NCBI RefSeq assembly: GCF_938023125.1
Contig: NZ_CALHDW010000018.1
Coordinates: 310,001 to 374,000 of the forward strand
Direction of reading: 5' to 3'
DNA length: 64,000 bases
Source of the DNA: an uncultured Porphyromonas sp.
GTDB lineage: Bacteria; Bacteroidota; Bacteroidia; Bacteroidales; Porphyromonadaceae
Below the pieces are notes generated by a model. That model was given only the letters and a program-made list of their open reading frames with translations. It ran no database searches and had not been told where the DNA came from. Below, piece after piece: positions 44,151 to 52,065 of the stretch (its first letter is position 1; each line of letters starts with the position of its first letter). The translations under genes were made by a program, and so were the position numbers.

Positions 44151-45408
44151 AGTGATAGGTGAGGGTGAAAAGTCGTTCAGGGGCGAAAAGTTCTTGGGCT
44201 GTGTGTTGGAGTTGCTCGGCCGTAATGGCTTGTATTCGTCGCTCAATAACGTCTAGAGCATCGTACTTACCATAGAACAAAACACTCTTACCCATAGAGA
44301 GAAAAGCATTCTCACGGGCATCGCCTGAGATGGCAAGTTGTCCCATAAGTTGCCGCTTGGCATTGGCAAGTTCGTCCGCTTCTAGTGGGGTAGAAGAGAG
44401 CTTCATGAGCTCGTCTAGTACCTTTTGGGTTGCCTCTTTGACGTCTCGATGGGCGCAGCCAAAGTAGATAGAGAAGAGCCCACCGCCTGAGAATATCGTG
44501 TAGTTGCTATCTACGGAGTAGACCAGCCCGGCCTCTTCTCGTAGGCTTAGATTGAGCCGTGAGTTCATCCCTGGCCCTCCCAAAATATTATTGAGGAGGG
44601 TAAGTATAATGCGGCGCTCGTCATACAAACTATAGGCAAATCCCCCCATCAGTTGGTGGGTTTGGTAGGTATCGAAGCGATGCGTTACCTGGCGTTTGTT
44701 GGGGAGCGGTGCGGCGGTGGGATCCCAAGAGAGGAGTGGTCGCTCTATTTTTGTGGGAAGGATGCTCCCGAAGTGGTAGTTGCAGAAGTCGCACACCCAC
44801 GCAAGATCGAATTGCCCACGGAGGCAGAGAATCATATTGTCTGCTCTATAGTGCTGCTGGCGGAAGTCTCGAGCCGCTTTGCTTGTGATGCGTTCTACCG
44901 AGGCGGTTGTTCCCAAGATGTTATGCCCAAGGGGTGTTCCGTGGAATAGATGCTCTTCAAACTCATCGAAAATCATCTCGGCAGGGGAGTCTCGGTAGCT
45001 ATTGATCTCCTCTATAATTACTGTCTTCTCTTTTTTTAGCTCCTCTTCGGGGATGTGGCTGTGTAGTACGATGTCTGTAAGTAGTTGCAGGGTGCGTACG
45101 GCATACTTCTGCCCAAAGGCGGCGTAGAGGAAGGTCTCTTCTTTGGTCGTGTAGGCGTTTAGATCGGCGCCCACTACCTCCATACGATGGATAATTGACT
45201 TGGCTTTTCGTAGAGGGGTGCCCTTAAACAGCATGTGCTCTACGAGGTGCGCCATCCCATGGTACCTATTGGGGTCTTGGGCTGCCCCTGTGTGTACGAT
45301 GTAGCCGGCGTAGGATATAGTGCTAGGCTCGGGGTAGTAGGCAATGCGGAGTCCCGAGGGGAGTTGATACACTTGATAGAGATCGGTTTCGACGAGGGGT
45401 TGTAGCAT
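44149..45408 (-). CDS. M16 family zinc metallopeptidase
   Basis: This 419-residue protein is an M16B-type processing peptidase. The inverted zinc motif HxxEH is seen as HLVEHMLFKGT near residue 55, with the downstream catalytic Glu region ETFLYAAFGQKYAV near 90 and EEINSYRDSPAEMIFDEFEEHLF near 130. The length is that of the mitochondrial-processing-peptidase-like enzymes. No signal peptide is seen, so it is probably cytoplasmic. It lies downstream of rpsP on the same strand beyond a terminator and is convergent with cutC. Confidence 0.92.
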   Translation of the reverse strand: MLQPLVETDLYQVYQLPSGLRIAYYPEPSTISYAGYIVHTGAAQDPNRYHGMAHLVEHMLFKGTPLRKAKSIIHRMEVVGADLNAYTTKEETFLYAAFGQKYAVRTLQLLTDIVLHSHIPEEELKKEKTVIIEEINSYRDSPAEMIFDEFEEHLFHGTPLGHNILGTTASVERITSKAARDFRQQHYRADNMILCLRGQFDLAWVCDFCNYHFGSILPTKIERPLLSWDPTAAPLPNKRQVTHRFDTYQTHQLMGGFAYSLYDERRIILTLLNNILGGPGMNSRLNLSLREEAGLVYSVDSNYTIFSGGGLFSIYFGCAHRDVKEATQKVLDELMKLSSTPLEADELANAKRQLMGQLAISGDARENAFLSMGKSVLFYGKYDALDVIERRIQAITAEQLQHTAQELFAPERLFTLTYH

Positions 45409-45500
45409 AGGTCGGGTGTACGAGAATACTCTTTTTGTAAAGGCGAGGGAGTGAATAGAAAATCTTTGGTGGCGAGATAGGGGAGAGGCCCCTCTGTAAT

Positions 45501-45545
45501 AAAAGTACCCCTCAAATCTCTTAGGATAGAGACCTGAGGGGTATT
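45501..45545 (-). terminator. Terminator after rpsP
   Basis: On the minus strand TACCCCTCA pairs with TGAGGGGTA around a loop that holds a further TCTCT/AGAGA pairing, followed by CTTTTATT. It starts 36 bases after the rpsP stop. The plus strand also ends in a T-rich run, so it could work both ways. Confidence 0.75.
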
Positions 45546-45580
45546 TTCTTTAGGGTTGCTTAGCCTAAGAACCCCGGCTA

Positions 45581-46162
45581 TTATGCTTCAGCAGGAGCCT
45601 CAGCAGCGGGAGCTTCTTCCTCTACAGCGGGAGTTTCTGCGCTCATAGAAGCTGCTTCTTCAGCCTCTTTAGCAGCCTCTTCTTCTGCCTTTGCCTTAGC
45701 TTCGGCAGCACGCTTTTCGGAGAGGGCTTGAGCCTTTACTTTGTTGATTTCTTGCTCAGCAGAGAGACGTTCTGCATTTGCTTTCGCTTTAGCTTCGTTG
45801 CACTTTGCTGTTACAGCGTTGAGTGCATCTTGCTTTTTCTTGCGCCAAGCTTCGAAGCGGCTTTCTGCGGTAGCTTCGTCGAACGCACCCTTCTTCACCC
45901 CACCAAGGAGATGTTTTTTGAGAAGAACTCCCTCACGAGAGAGAATGTTGCGAGCGGTATCGGTGGGTTGAGCACCTACACCAAGCCAATAAAGAGCACG
46001 CTCGAAGTTCAGATCTATCGTAGCAGGATTAGTGTTCGGATTATAAGAACCTATCCTTTCAATAAATCTACCATCACGTGGTGCCCTGCTGTCTGCGACT
46101 ACGATCTTATAGAAGGCGTGACCCTTGTGACCGTGACGCTGCAATCTGATTTTAGTTGCCAT
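45581..46162 (-). CDS. rpsP: 30S ribosomal protein S16 with long C-terminal tail
   Basis: The first 90 residues are ordinary bS16 (IRLQRHGHKGHAFYKIVVADSRAPRDGRFIERIGSYNP). The whole protein has 193 residues because of a C-terminal extension of about 100 residues: a basic helical segment (AWRKKKQDALNAVTAKC), then Ala/Glu/Lys-rich coiled-coil-like sequence and a final acidic Ala/Pro/Glu tail. Long bS16 tails occur in Bacteroidetes; I do not know their function. The gene stands alone, between its promoter (46207-46214) and terminator, not with rimM/trmD/rplS. Confidence 0.95.
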   Translation of the reverse strand: MATKIRLQRHGHKGHAFYKIVVADSRAPRDGRFIERIGSYNPNTNPATIDLNFERALYWLGVGAQPTDTARNILSREGVLLKKHLLGGVKKGAFDEATAESRFEAWRKKKQDALNAVTAKCNEAKAKANAERLSAEQEINKVKAQALSEKRAAEAKAKAEEEAAKEAEEAASMSAETPAVEEEAPAAEAPAEA

Positions 46163-46206
46163 TTCTTTTATTTCTATCTATTAGTGCTGTACACTTTACA
46201 GCGACG

Positions 46207-46214
46207 CAAAGGTA
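46207..46214 (-). promoter_or_regulatory. rpsP promoter (-7 box)
   Basis: The minus strand reads TACCTTTG, an exact TAnnTTTG, 44 bases before the rpsP ATG. It lies 47 bases from the 16-bp repeat at 46261. Confidence 0.6.
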
Positions 46215-46260
46215 CATCTTTTTGTGGAGATACGCTCCTTTTCACCTAAGTAACTTTTCT

Positions 46261-46276
46261 ATGCAGATTCCAGTAT
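46261..46276 (+). repeat. 16-bp direct repeat, copy 1
   Basis: ATGCAGATTCCAGTAT is identical in sequence and orientation to 49574-49589. The copies bound a 3.3-kb segment with an IS30 relic and two exported-protein genes. This copy lies directly after the transposase relic's stop codon and may be the end of the old element. Confidence 0.6.
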
Positions 46277-46425
46277 CAGGTGCAACGGTATGACAAAAGT
46301 AATGCAAGGACTTCATTCGGAGATTTAAAGTCCAACTTTTTCCTAGGTCTGTTGTTTAGCAGCATCCTGATATATCGTATTTGCTTGTCATCGATGTCTT
46401 TGAAGTAAGTTCCTTTGGAAAACCC
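46275..46425 (-). pseudogene. IS30-family transposase relic (C-terminal fragment)
   Basis: The minus strand from about 46415 to 46277 encodes FSKGTYFKDIDDKQIRYI, then LLNNRPRKKLDFKSPNEV and ends with a stop near 46278. LNNRPRK.L.FKSPNEV is the well-known C-terminal end of IS30-family transposases, and the FxKGTxF phrase precedes it at the right distance. Upstream the frame is broken by stops and the catalytic DDE core is gone. Only about 45 codons survive. Confidence 0.75.
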
Positions 46426-46763
46426 AAACCTCCTATGCAAGATCGCTGCCTCTTTTCAAGGATTGGGATGCTCTCAGAGAGCACAACAAAAATAATATCT
46501 AAAGGAAAAGTAATGACAAGGAACTCCATCCTAGGATACTTCCCTTACACACTTTTCCCGGACACTACCATCTGTAGCTTCTGATATAACCTGCGCAATT
46601 GTTCATTGAGCATTGGCTGTGTCTGGAGAGACGCAGAGTGTAGCGCTCTATGATGCGTAGTGCCTACAGAGGAGCTAACTCCTGGACTATATATAGCTAA
46701 GGTCGTTGATATGCAAGGCGTCATGCACATCTTCAAGTTTTTGTGTCACTAGCTTATATAGAA
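46426..46763. other. Non-coding scar region
   Basis: Nothing here reads as a gene on either strand. A stretch near 46551-46574 (TTACACACTTTTCCCGGACAC) resembles the ends of some mutator-type insertion sequences, but no second end was found. The region is probably debris of past insertions. Confidence 0.4.
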
Positions 46764-46810
46764 GCAAAAAGAGGAGGGCTCAACTGCTGAATGGAAGCGG
46801 TTGAGCCCTC
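46764..46810 (-). terminator. Terminator after the 691-residue exported protein gene
   Basis: GAGGGCTCAAC (46774-46784) and GTTGAGCCCTC (46800-46810) form a perfect 11-bp stem with a 15-base loop. On the minus strand CTCTTTTTGC follows. It begins 54 bases after the stop codon at 46864. Confidence 0.8.
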
Positions 46811-46863
46811 GCTTTACGTTTTGCTGTCGCTGAGACTTTAATCAGTTAGCAATGAGAGAGGAT

Positions 46864-48939
46864 TTACTTAGGCCTAGAGATTTGTAAGAGGTATTGCTTG
46901 AGATCTGTGTCAAAGAAGACTTCGCACTTAACCCCTTGTGTATCCATAGCAGAAATGGCACGATATCGGGCATCGTATTGGTAGCCCTCCGTAAAGCCAT
47001 TGTTTGCCAGCCACTGTTTTAGTTCTGCAGATTGTAGCTCTGCATCGTTACTGAGACAATTGAGACGGCACATAATGTAAAGGCCAGTGTACTTACCAAA
47101 GGTGTAGCGGACGTAATGGAAGTTAGACTTGCTGAGATCCTCTGGCTTAGTATCGAACTGTAGCTTGGTGTCACTAGAGTAGAGAGTGTTGATCTCGCGA
47201 AGACCTAGTGTCTGCTCAAAAGCCTTGATCTTATCGTGATCCTTTGTCTCTAGTTGAGTATAAGAAGGAAAGTCCTGAGCGTCAGTGATGACTACATGAT
47301 CCTTTTCGATATCGTTACCTGACGACACGTTTTTGTAGAGGAGTCTTACTTGTAGTGTTGTATTAAGTTCTGCGTTGGGCTCGTCTAGAAGTAAGACAGA
47401 GACTTTTGGGTCATCGTCCTTAGTGGCTGTAAGGGTTACGGTGCCATCATGAGAGTCCTGCGTAAAGGAGCTGAACCCAAGTTCGGATAGCATCGCCTTC
47501 GTTTTAGGGCAGTCAGCAAGTGTCTCCTTGCTAAAGGCTACAATCAGAAGATGCTGACCACTCTCAAGATCGTAGATGACTCCTGGAATAGTCTTTAGAG
47601 CCGTATTAGCAAAACCCCTAAACCGCTTACCTTGTAGGGCTAGATCTGTAGGAGTGCGTCCTAGTGCCTGCTCATGATCCAATATGTCTTGACTCGTTAT
47701 AGCCCCTTGACTATCTACTTGAGGATCAAAGTTGAGTGAGGGTAGCTCGTTAGTTATAGCATCTGCTTGCGTGGAGAACTCGACTTTGGTGAGGGGGCCC
47801 CACTTGCCGTCGGCGTTCTTTGCCATAGCTGCGGCGTAGTAGGCGGTGCCTGGCTTGAGATCAGGCCAAGTCCATGTATAGGGACCACTGTGATAAGGTA
47901 AAGACATGTTGTCTGGCGTCTCCTGTAGGTACTTGATTATATCAGCCTCGTTGTACTTAGACTTCTCGATAATAGTCTCGCGATAGGAGGCGGTGTTTTC
48001 GTCAGGCGTGTTTACGACAGTAGCCTCCGTCTTGGTTATATCCTTAACCTCTATGCTCACACGTGCTGTCTCGGAGGTGCCCTGCTTTCGGGTTGTGACG
48101 GCAAATTTCTGAATGTCGGAGTACTGCCCCTCTTGATCGATGAAGACCAAATAGACTGTGTAGCTAGTACCTGGCTTGAAGTCAGTCATCACGCTCTTCT
48201 GAATACCCACGTAAGGCTTGCCCGTTGTAAAGTCTGTACCAAACTGAACGATGTAGTGCTTCAAGTCGGGGATTCGCATCATCTGCATCATTTGGTCTAG
48301 TGAGGGGTCGTCTGTCTCATTGTTGAAGAAGAAGTAACCAGCGACATCATCGTTAGGCGTGATAGTAGCGGTGTAGCCTGTCGTCGTGATGTCTGAGAAG
48401 GCCACCTCTACCTTAGGATCGCCTGCGAGCTTACCCTTGGGGACGGTGAACTCAACGCGCTTGACGTTGCCAGCACAACCGATCTCATCGTACGGGAGGA
48501 AGAGTGCTGTATAGGTGTATCCCAGCTGTAGCCCCGAGAGGTCATACTCCTTGCCTCCATCTACGTTAAAGATCTGTACACCCATACGAGCTGACATCTC
48601 AGGGGTAAAGAGCCGTAGGCACTGCATGTCGTCCATATTGGCGATCATAAAGCTCTCAGGGATGATCACCTTGATGTTCTGTACGTTGCCACCGACCATT
48701 CCTACTTTGAGCTTCATCCAGCCCGTCTTCCCGTTTTCGTGAGGAGTGATGGTAGGGTTGAGTGATAGGTCTACCTCGTCTGAGAGGAACTTGATGCTAT
48801 CTATATGCTCTATGCGGTAAGGTAGTACCTCTCCGCTCTTGGAGTAGATGAGCATGCGCTCGTTGCTCTGCGCCATGGTGAGCGAAGGTAGGAGGGCCAG
48901 TAGCCAGACCAGAATAATGTGTAGTAGTTGCTTTTTCAT
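46864..48939 (-). CDS. Large exported protein with Fn3-like and duplicated C-terminal domains
   Basis: This 691-residue protein starts with a signal peptide (ending near TMAQ, residue 24) and a short YSKSGEVLPYRIEHIDSIKF segment common at the start of Bacteroidetes surface proteins. A first beta-rich domain (about 55-168) is followed by two Fn3-like modules (about 176-284 and 294-391; both contain KPGT.Y) and by two diverged copies of one domain I do not recognise (about 420-536 and 567-689; shared pattern: helix, then LxxxGFxx, D, and V.V...D). No clear T9SS sorting domain ends it. Its start shares one base with the stop of the upstream small CTD protein (TAATG). A terminator follows. Confidence 0.78.
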   Translation of the reverse strand: MKKQLLHIILVWLLALLPSLTMAQSNERMLIYSKSGEVLPYRIEHIDSIKFLSDEVDLSLNPTITPHENGKTGWMKLKVGMVGGNVQNIKVIIPESFMIANMDDMQCLRLFTPEMSARMGVQIFNVDGGKEYDLSGLQLGYTYTALFLPYDEIGCAGNVKRVEFTVPKGKLAGDPKVEVAFSDITTTGYTATITPNDDVAGYFFFNNETDDPSLDQMMQMMRIPDLKHYIVQFGTDFTTGKPYVGIQKSVMTDFKPGTSYTVYLVFIDQEGQYSDIQKFAVTTRKQGTSETARVSIEVKDITKTEATVVNTPDENTASYRETIIEKSKYNEADIIKYLQETPDNMSLPYHSGPYTWTWPDLKPGTAYYAAAMAKNADGKWGPLTKVEFSTQADAITNELPSLNFDPQVDSQGAITSQDILDHEQALGRTPTDLALQGKRFRGFANTALKTIPGVIYDLESGQHLLIVAFSKETLADCPKTKAMLSELGFSSFTQDSHDGTVTLTATKDDDPKVSVLLLDEPNAELNTTLQVRLLYKNVSSGNDIEKDHVVITDAQDFPSYTQLETKDHDKIKAFEQTLGLREINTLYSSDTKLQFDTKPEDLSKSNFHYVRYTFGKYTGLYIMCRLNCLSNDAELQSAELKQWLANNGFTEGYQYDARYRAISAMDTQGVKCEVFFDTDLKQYLLQISRPK

Positions 48940-49463
48940 TATAGAGTTATCTTGAGGGTGTTGTGTGCATTTGTTGTCGCGATGTATAGACCACTAGGCC
49001 ATTGGCTGGCATCTAGGATGCATGTAGCGGATGTGATGGGGTAGTGCGACATGAGCTGCCCATCGGTAGCGTAGATGTAGAGGATCTCATCATTAGAGGT
49101 GAAGCCCTCGATATGGAGCTCTTGCCCTACTCTGTAGTAGCTCAGAGTAGCTGTCGGAGCTAGGAGTGGTGATGCGATGTGTGTCGTGTTGCCCTTACGA
49201 TCCTTGGCAAAGAATAGCTTGTCAATGCTACTCATCGTCACCATCTCTGGAGTGAAGTGCTGGCCGGCGTCGCTACGCACCACCTTGATAGCCCCCGATG
49301 CGAAGGTGATTTTGCTGATCTTGCTCAGATCATAGCACAGCTCTTTGCTCTCCGTGGTCTTGACTACCAGAGTCGTGGGTAGCGCCTGAGCAGCCACCAC
49401 TGAGGGTAGTAACAAGAGCCAGAGTAGGGGAACTAGTGCTAGTCGTTTCCTTAGTCTGTTCAT
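48939..49463 (-). CDS. Small exported protein with T9SS-like C-terminal domain
   Basis: This 174-residue protein begins at 49463 with a signal peptide (MNRLRKRLALVPLLWLLLL..., cleaved near VAAQ). A domain with ELCYDLSKISKITF and a second SSIDKLFF stretch follows; these short segments recur in Bacteroidetes surface proteins. The last 75 residues (ELHIEGFTSNDEILYIYATD ... WPSGLYIATTNAHNTLKITL) match a type A T9SS sorting domain. In-frame codons back to 49538 precede the likely transcription start and are not used. It is coupled to the 691-residue gene. Confidence 0.75.
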   Translation of the reverse strand: MNRLRKRLALVPLLWLLLLPSVVAAQALPTTLVVKTTESKELCYDLSKISKITFASGAIKVVRSDAGQHFTPEMVTMSSIDKLFFAKDRKGNTTHIASPLLAPTATLSYYRVGQELHIEGFTSNDEILYIYATDGQLMSHYPITSATCILDASQWPSGLYIATTNAHNTLKITL

Positions 49464-49535
49464 AGTTGTTTGAAGATCGGGTTGATTGATTTTTCGTTTA
49501 GATAGAGGATCTCTCTGTCGTCCTATCTGCGTAGG

Positions 49536-49543
49536 CAAATATA
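49536..49543 (-). promoter_or_regulatory. Promoter -7 box for the two exported-protein genes
   Basis: The minus strand reads TATATTTG, an exact TAnnTTTG, 73 bases before the ATG at 49463. It lies 31 bases inside the right-hand 16-bp repeat, so the two genes carry their own promoter within the repeat-bounded segment. Confidence 0.6.
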
Positions 49544-49573
49544 ATGTTTTTCATATAGATCTGGTCTGGTAAA

Positions 49574-49589
49574 ATGCAGATTCCAGTAT
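49574..49589 (+). repeat. 16-bp direct repeat, copy 2
   Basis: ATGCAGATTCCAGTAT is identical to 46261-46276 and in the same orientation. It lies 41 bases downstream of the LRR protein gene's stop codon, between that operon and the exported pair. Confidence 0.6.
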
Positions 49590-49629
49590 TGCTCCTTAGA
49601 GTAGGGGGCGAATGCATGCTACCTCGCCT

Positions 49630-51282
49630 CTAGGGAACGAGTACTTTCGCTACATTTTCTATCCGGCCATTGGCTTGTGTTGCCGCCACTAGATAGTAGG
49701 CGTGAGGGGGGAGGGTGATGCTTTTTGTCTCCCCTCGAGAGAGTGATAGGCTTGCGATGGGGAGCCCCTCTATCGTGTAGATCGTATATTCCGCAGCTTG
49801 ACTTTCGGGTGCCGTGATAAGGAGTTCTCCTACGCATTGTGCGATCTTTATTCCCAGGTGGAGAGGGCTTGCTAGGTTGCTAGGGTCCCCTGGCCAGTTC
49901 TCTTTGAGGTCGATGCGCCACCCATTCCGGAGAGGTAGGGTGAGGTCCACTTCATTGGATCCGGGGTTGTTCGCAAGTCGCAGCCATTTCTTCCACCAAG
50001 CCTTGTTCTCACTCACCGTTATGCCGGAGATGTCGGGTAGTTGGTTGACGACCTTTTGTAGCTGGGGCGTGGAGAATTGGTTGTTGGCAAGGAATAGAGA
50101 GAACAGATTCTTGGCAAAAGGAGCTATATCTAGCTCTGTGAGCTGGTTCCCATCAAGCCAGAGGAGGTATAGATCTTTGTTCTCCGAGAGGTCAATTTGC
50201 CTTAATTGATTGTCGGAGGCAAGCAGCTCGCAAAGATCCTTGTTTGCCTTTAGATCCAACTCTTGGAGTTGCGCCTTCTGGCAAAATAGATATTTGAGAA
50301 GAGGTGCCTTTGTGAGGTCTATCTTTTGCAGCGGGTTGTTGCTGCAACGTAGGTCGGAGAGAATGGGCGCCGATATGCTGAGCGATTGGAGCTTATTGTC
50401 CATTACCTCCACCTTCTCCAGCTCGGGTTGCTGGGTGAGGGTGAGTTGGGTAAGCTCATTGTTATTGGCATAGAGAACGTGTAGAGCCGGGTTGCCCGAG
50501 AGGTCTAGTCGGCTTATCCCACAGTCATTCAGATTGAGTACTCGTAGGTCGTCTAGTGTGCTTACATCAAGATGCTTGATGGCACTATTTTCGATAAATA
50601 GCTGCTGTAACTTTCTGTTCTTACTTACATCGAGTTGCTCTATTGGGTTGCCTCCGCAACGTAGCACTGTAAGCTCTCTTAAGTGATCTATCTGCAAGCT
50701 GGATATCTTATTGTTCTCGCAGCGTAGCGCTATGAGTCTGTTTAGTTCGCTTAGGTCGAGAGATTCGATTTCGTTCCCATAGCAAATAAGCATGTCAAGT
50801 CGGGGAGAATGTTTTACATCCAAGCTCTTGAGATGATTGTTGGCAAGGTGCAATTCCTCGAGCATAAAGGCTGAGGATAGATTAAGTTGAGAGAGTTCGT
50901 TGCTTTGGCAGTGCAAGAAGCGAAGTTTCTTTAGCCGTGTTATGTCAAGCTTCTCGATGCCATTCCCTTTGTCGTTGTTGCCTAGGTAGAGGGCAATAAA
51001 ATCTAGAGGGTCGCCATAGATGCGGATGGTATTGCCTTTAGCTTCCCCTCGTATGCCATCTACTCCGTAGTTCTTTGCGGGGAACTCTTCGCGAACGCCA
51101 TCTCCCCAGTCTATGGAGAATGGGGAGCGGCAGTGGATCCCCAAGACAATCTCTTCGGGTGCATTCGCAGAGCGTTTGAAGGTGATGGCCTCCTCCTCTT
51201 GGGCTTTGGCTCCGATGGTGGAGCCTAAAAGCAAGAGTGCGCAGGCGATTAAACTTCCCTTCTTTACTAGAAATCGTAACAT
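49630..51282 (-). CDS. Secreted leucine-rich repeat protein, InlJ-like, with T9SS domain
   Basis: This 550-residue protein has a signal peptide (cleaved near AKAQ, about residue 28), an N-terminal domain with SIDWGDGVREEF (about 35-105), and about fourteen 21-residue leucine-rich repeats (about 107-400) of the form LxxLxCxxNxLxxLDLS. Several repeats carry a cysteine in the same position, as in internalin J. A type A T9SS sorting domain ends it (EYTIYTIEGLPIASLSLSRG ... AKVLVP). Such proteins act in adhesion or biofilm formation. It is the third gene of the operon 52656-49630, 5 bp after the previous gene. Confidence 0.85.
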   Translation of the reverse strand: MLRFLVKKGSLIACALLLLGSTIGAKAQEEEAITFKRSANAPEEIVLGIHCRSPFSIDWGDGVREEFPAKNYGVDGIRGEAKGNTIRIYGDPLDFIALYLGNNDKGNGIEKLDITRLKKLRFLHCQSNELSQLNLSSAFMLEELHLANNHLKSLDVKHSPRLDMLICYGNEIESLDLSELNRLIALRCENNKISSLQIDHLRELTVLRCGGNPIEQLDVSKNRKLQQLFIENSAIKHLDVSTLDDLRVLNLNDCGISRLDLSGNPALHVLYANNNELTQLTLTQQPELEKVEVMDNKLQSLSISAPILSDLRCSNNPLQKIDLTKAPLLKYLFCQKAQLQELDLKANKDLCELLASDNQLRQIDLSENKDLYLLWLDGNQLTELDIAPFAKNLFSLFLANNQFSTPQLQKVVNQLPDISGITVSENKAWWKKWLRLANNPGSNEVDLTLPLRNGWRIDLKENWPGDPSNLASPLHLGIKIAQCVGELLITAPESQAAEYTIYTIEGLPIASLSLSRGETKSITLPPHAYYLVAATQANGRIENVAKVLVP

Positions 51283-51287
51283 AATCT

Positions 51288-52052
51288 TTAGCCTTCGTTT
51301 TCCATATAATTACCAGCAGGGGCAAACATGAGCACAAGTACCTTTTTGTCCCCTTCCTCCTCTGTTATCTCGGAGAGCTTGGTGAGGTTGATCATAATGT
51401 CGAGGTTCTTCTCTTTGTTAGTCGCTACGAAGCCGTCTTCACCCAGTGATTGAGGGGTGCTAAATCCGCTTGCTGTGAGTAGTTGGATAAAGGCTTCGGT
51501 GAGCGAGAAACTCTCCCCGTTGGGTTGTGTGGCATACTCTATTTGAGGATAGAAGCCCCAGAATTCATCAAACTCTCCGGCTCCATTTTTGGAGACAAAG
51601 TAGCACCGGAAGGAGATTTCTTCGGAGGCAATATCGTACCACATAAGGGCGTGAAGTCCCTCTTCGGGGTTGCTTCTCTTTTCGTTGTAGGTGCCGTTGT
51701 GAGCTGCCTCATAGGCTTTGATCTCGTCTTGACTAGCCCCAAATGCCAGGGTGGGCATGGGGAGCGTGCTAAAGGTCTTAGGCTCTTCGTAGGCTACAAT
51801 GTTTGCTTTGGAGAGATCGATGCTTCGCAAGGATCCTTTTTCGCCACTCATCTCTTGTAGGGTCTTGAGGTCGAGGGCGTTGATCTCTCCCGAAACTATG
51901 ATCTTTTGGGTTTGAGCATATTGCTCGTTCGATAGGAGGCTTCTGAGGCTACCGGCCTTGTCTACATGGAGCGTAAGGGCGGTTTCGTTTTGGGCGAATA
52001 GGACGCCGATAGAGAGGGCTAGAGAGGTGAAAAAGAGGATTGTTTTAGACAT
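51288..52052 (-). CDS. Exported protein with BspA-type N-terminal domain only
   Basis: This 254-residue protein has a signal peptide (cleaved near LFAQ, residue 21) and then a domain LTLHVDKAGSLRSLL ... KIIVSGEINALDLKTLQEM ... LRSIDLSKANIVAYE (about 27-95) that normally caps BspA-like LRR proteins. Here no LRRs follow; instead there is an unrecognised region (about 100-254) ending in LMFAPAGNYMENEG, without a T9SS sorting domain. It lies between two genes that do carry LRRs and CTDs (13 and 5 bp gaps). The three may act as one assembly; this is inferred from context. Confidence 0.7.
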   Translation of the reverse strand: MSKTILFFTSLALSIGVLFAQNETALTLHVDKAGSLRSLLSNEQYAQTQKIIVSGEINALDLKTLQEMSGEKGSLRSIDLSKANIVAYEEPKTFSTLPMPTLAFGASQDEIKAYEAAHNGTYNEKRSNPEEGLHALMWYDIASEEISFRCYFVSKNGAGEFDEFWGFYPQIEYATQPNGESFSLTEAFIQLLTASGFSTPQSLGEDGFVATNKEKNLDIMINLTKLSEITEEEGDKKVLVLMFAPAGNYMENEG

Positions 52053-52065
52053 AACTCAAACCGGC

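Noticed and set aside
46545..46736. Minus-strand frame of 63 codons in the scar region
   Set aside because: No resemblance to transposase or any other family; surrounding sequence is debris.
49630..51282. Short tandem DNA repeats in the LRR gene as a possible CRISPR or minisatellite
   Set aside because: The periodicity is at the protein level (21 residues) with diverged DNA, as expected for leucine-rich repeats.
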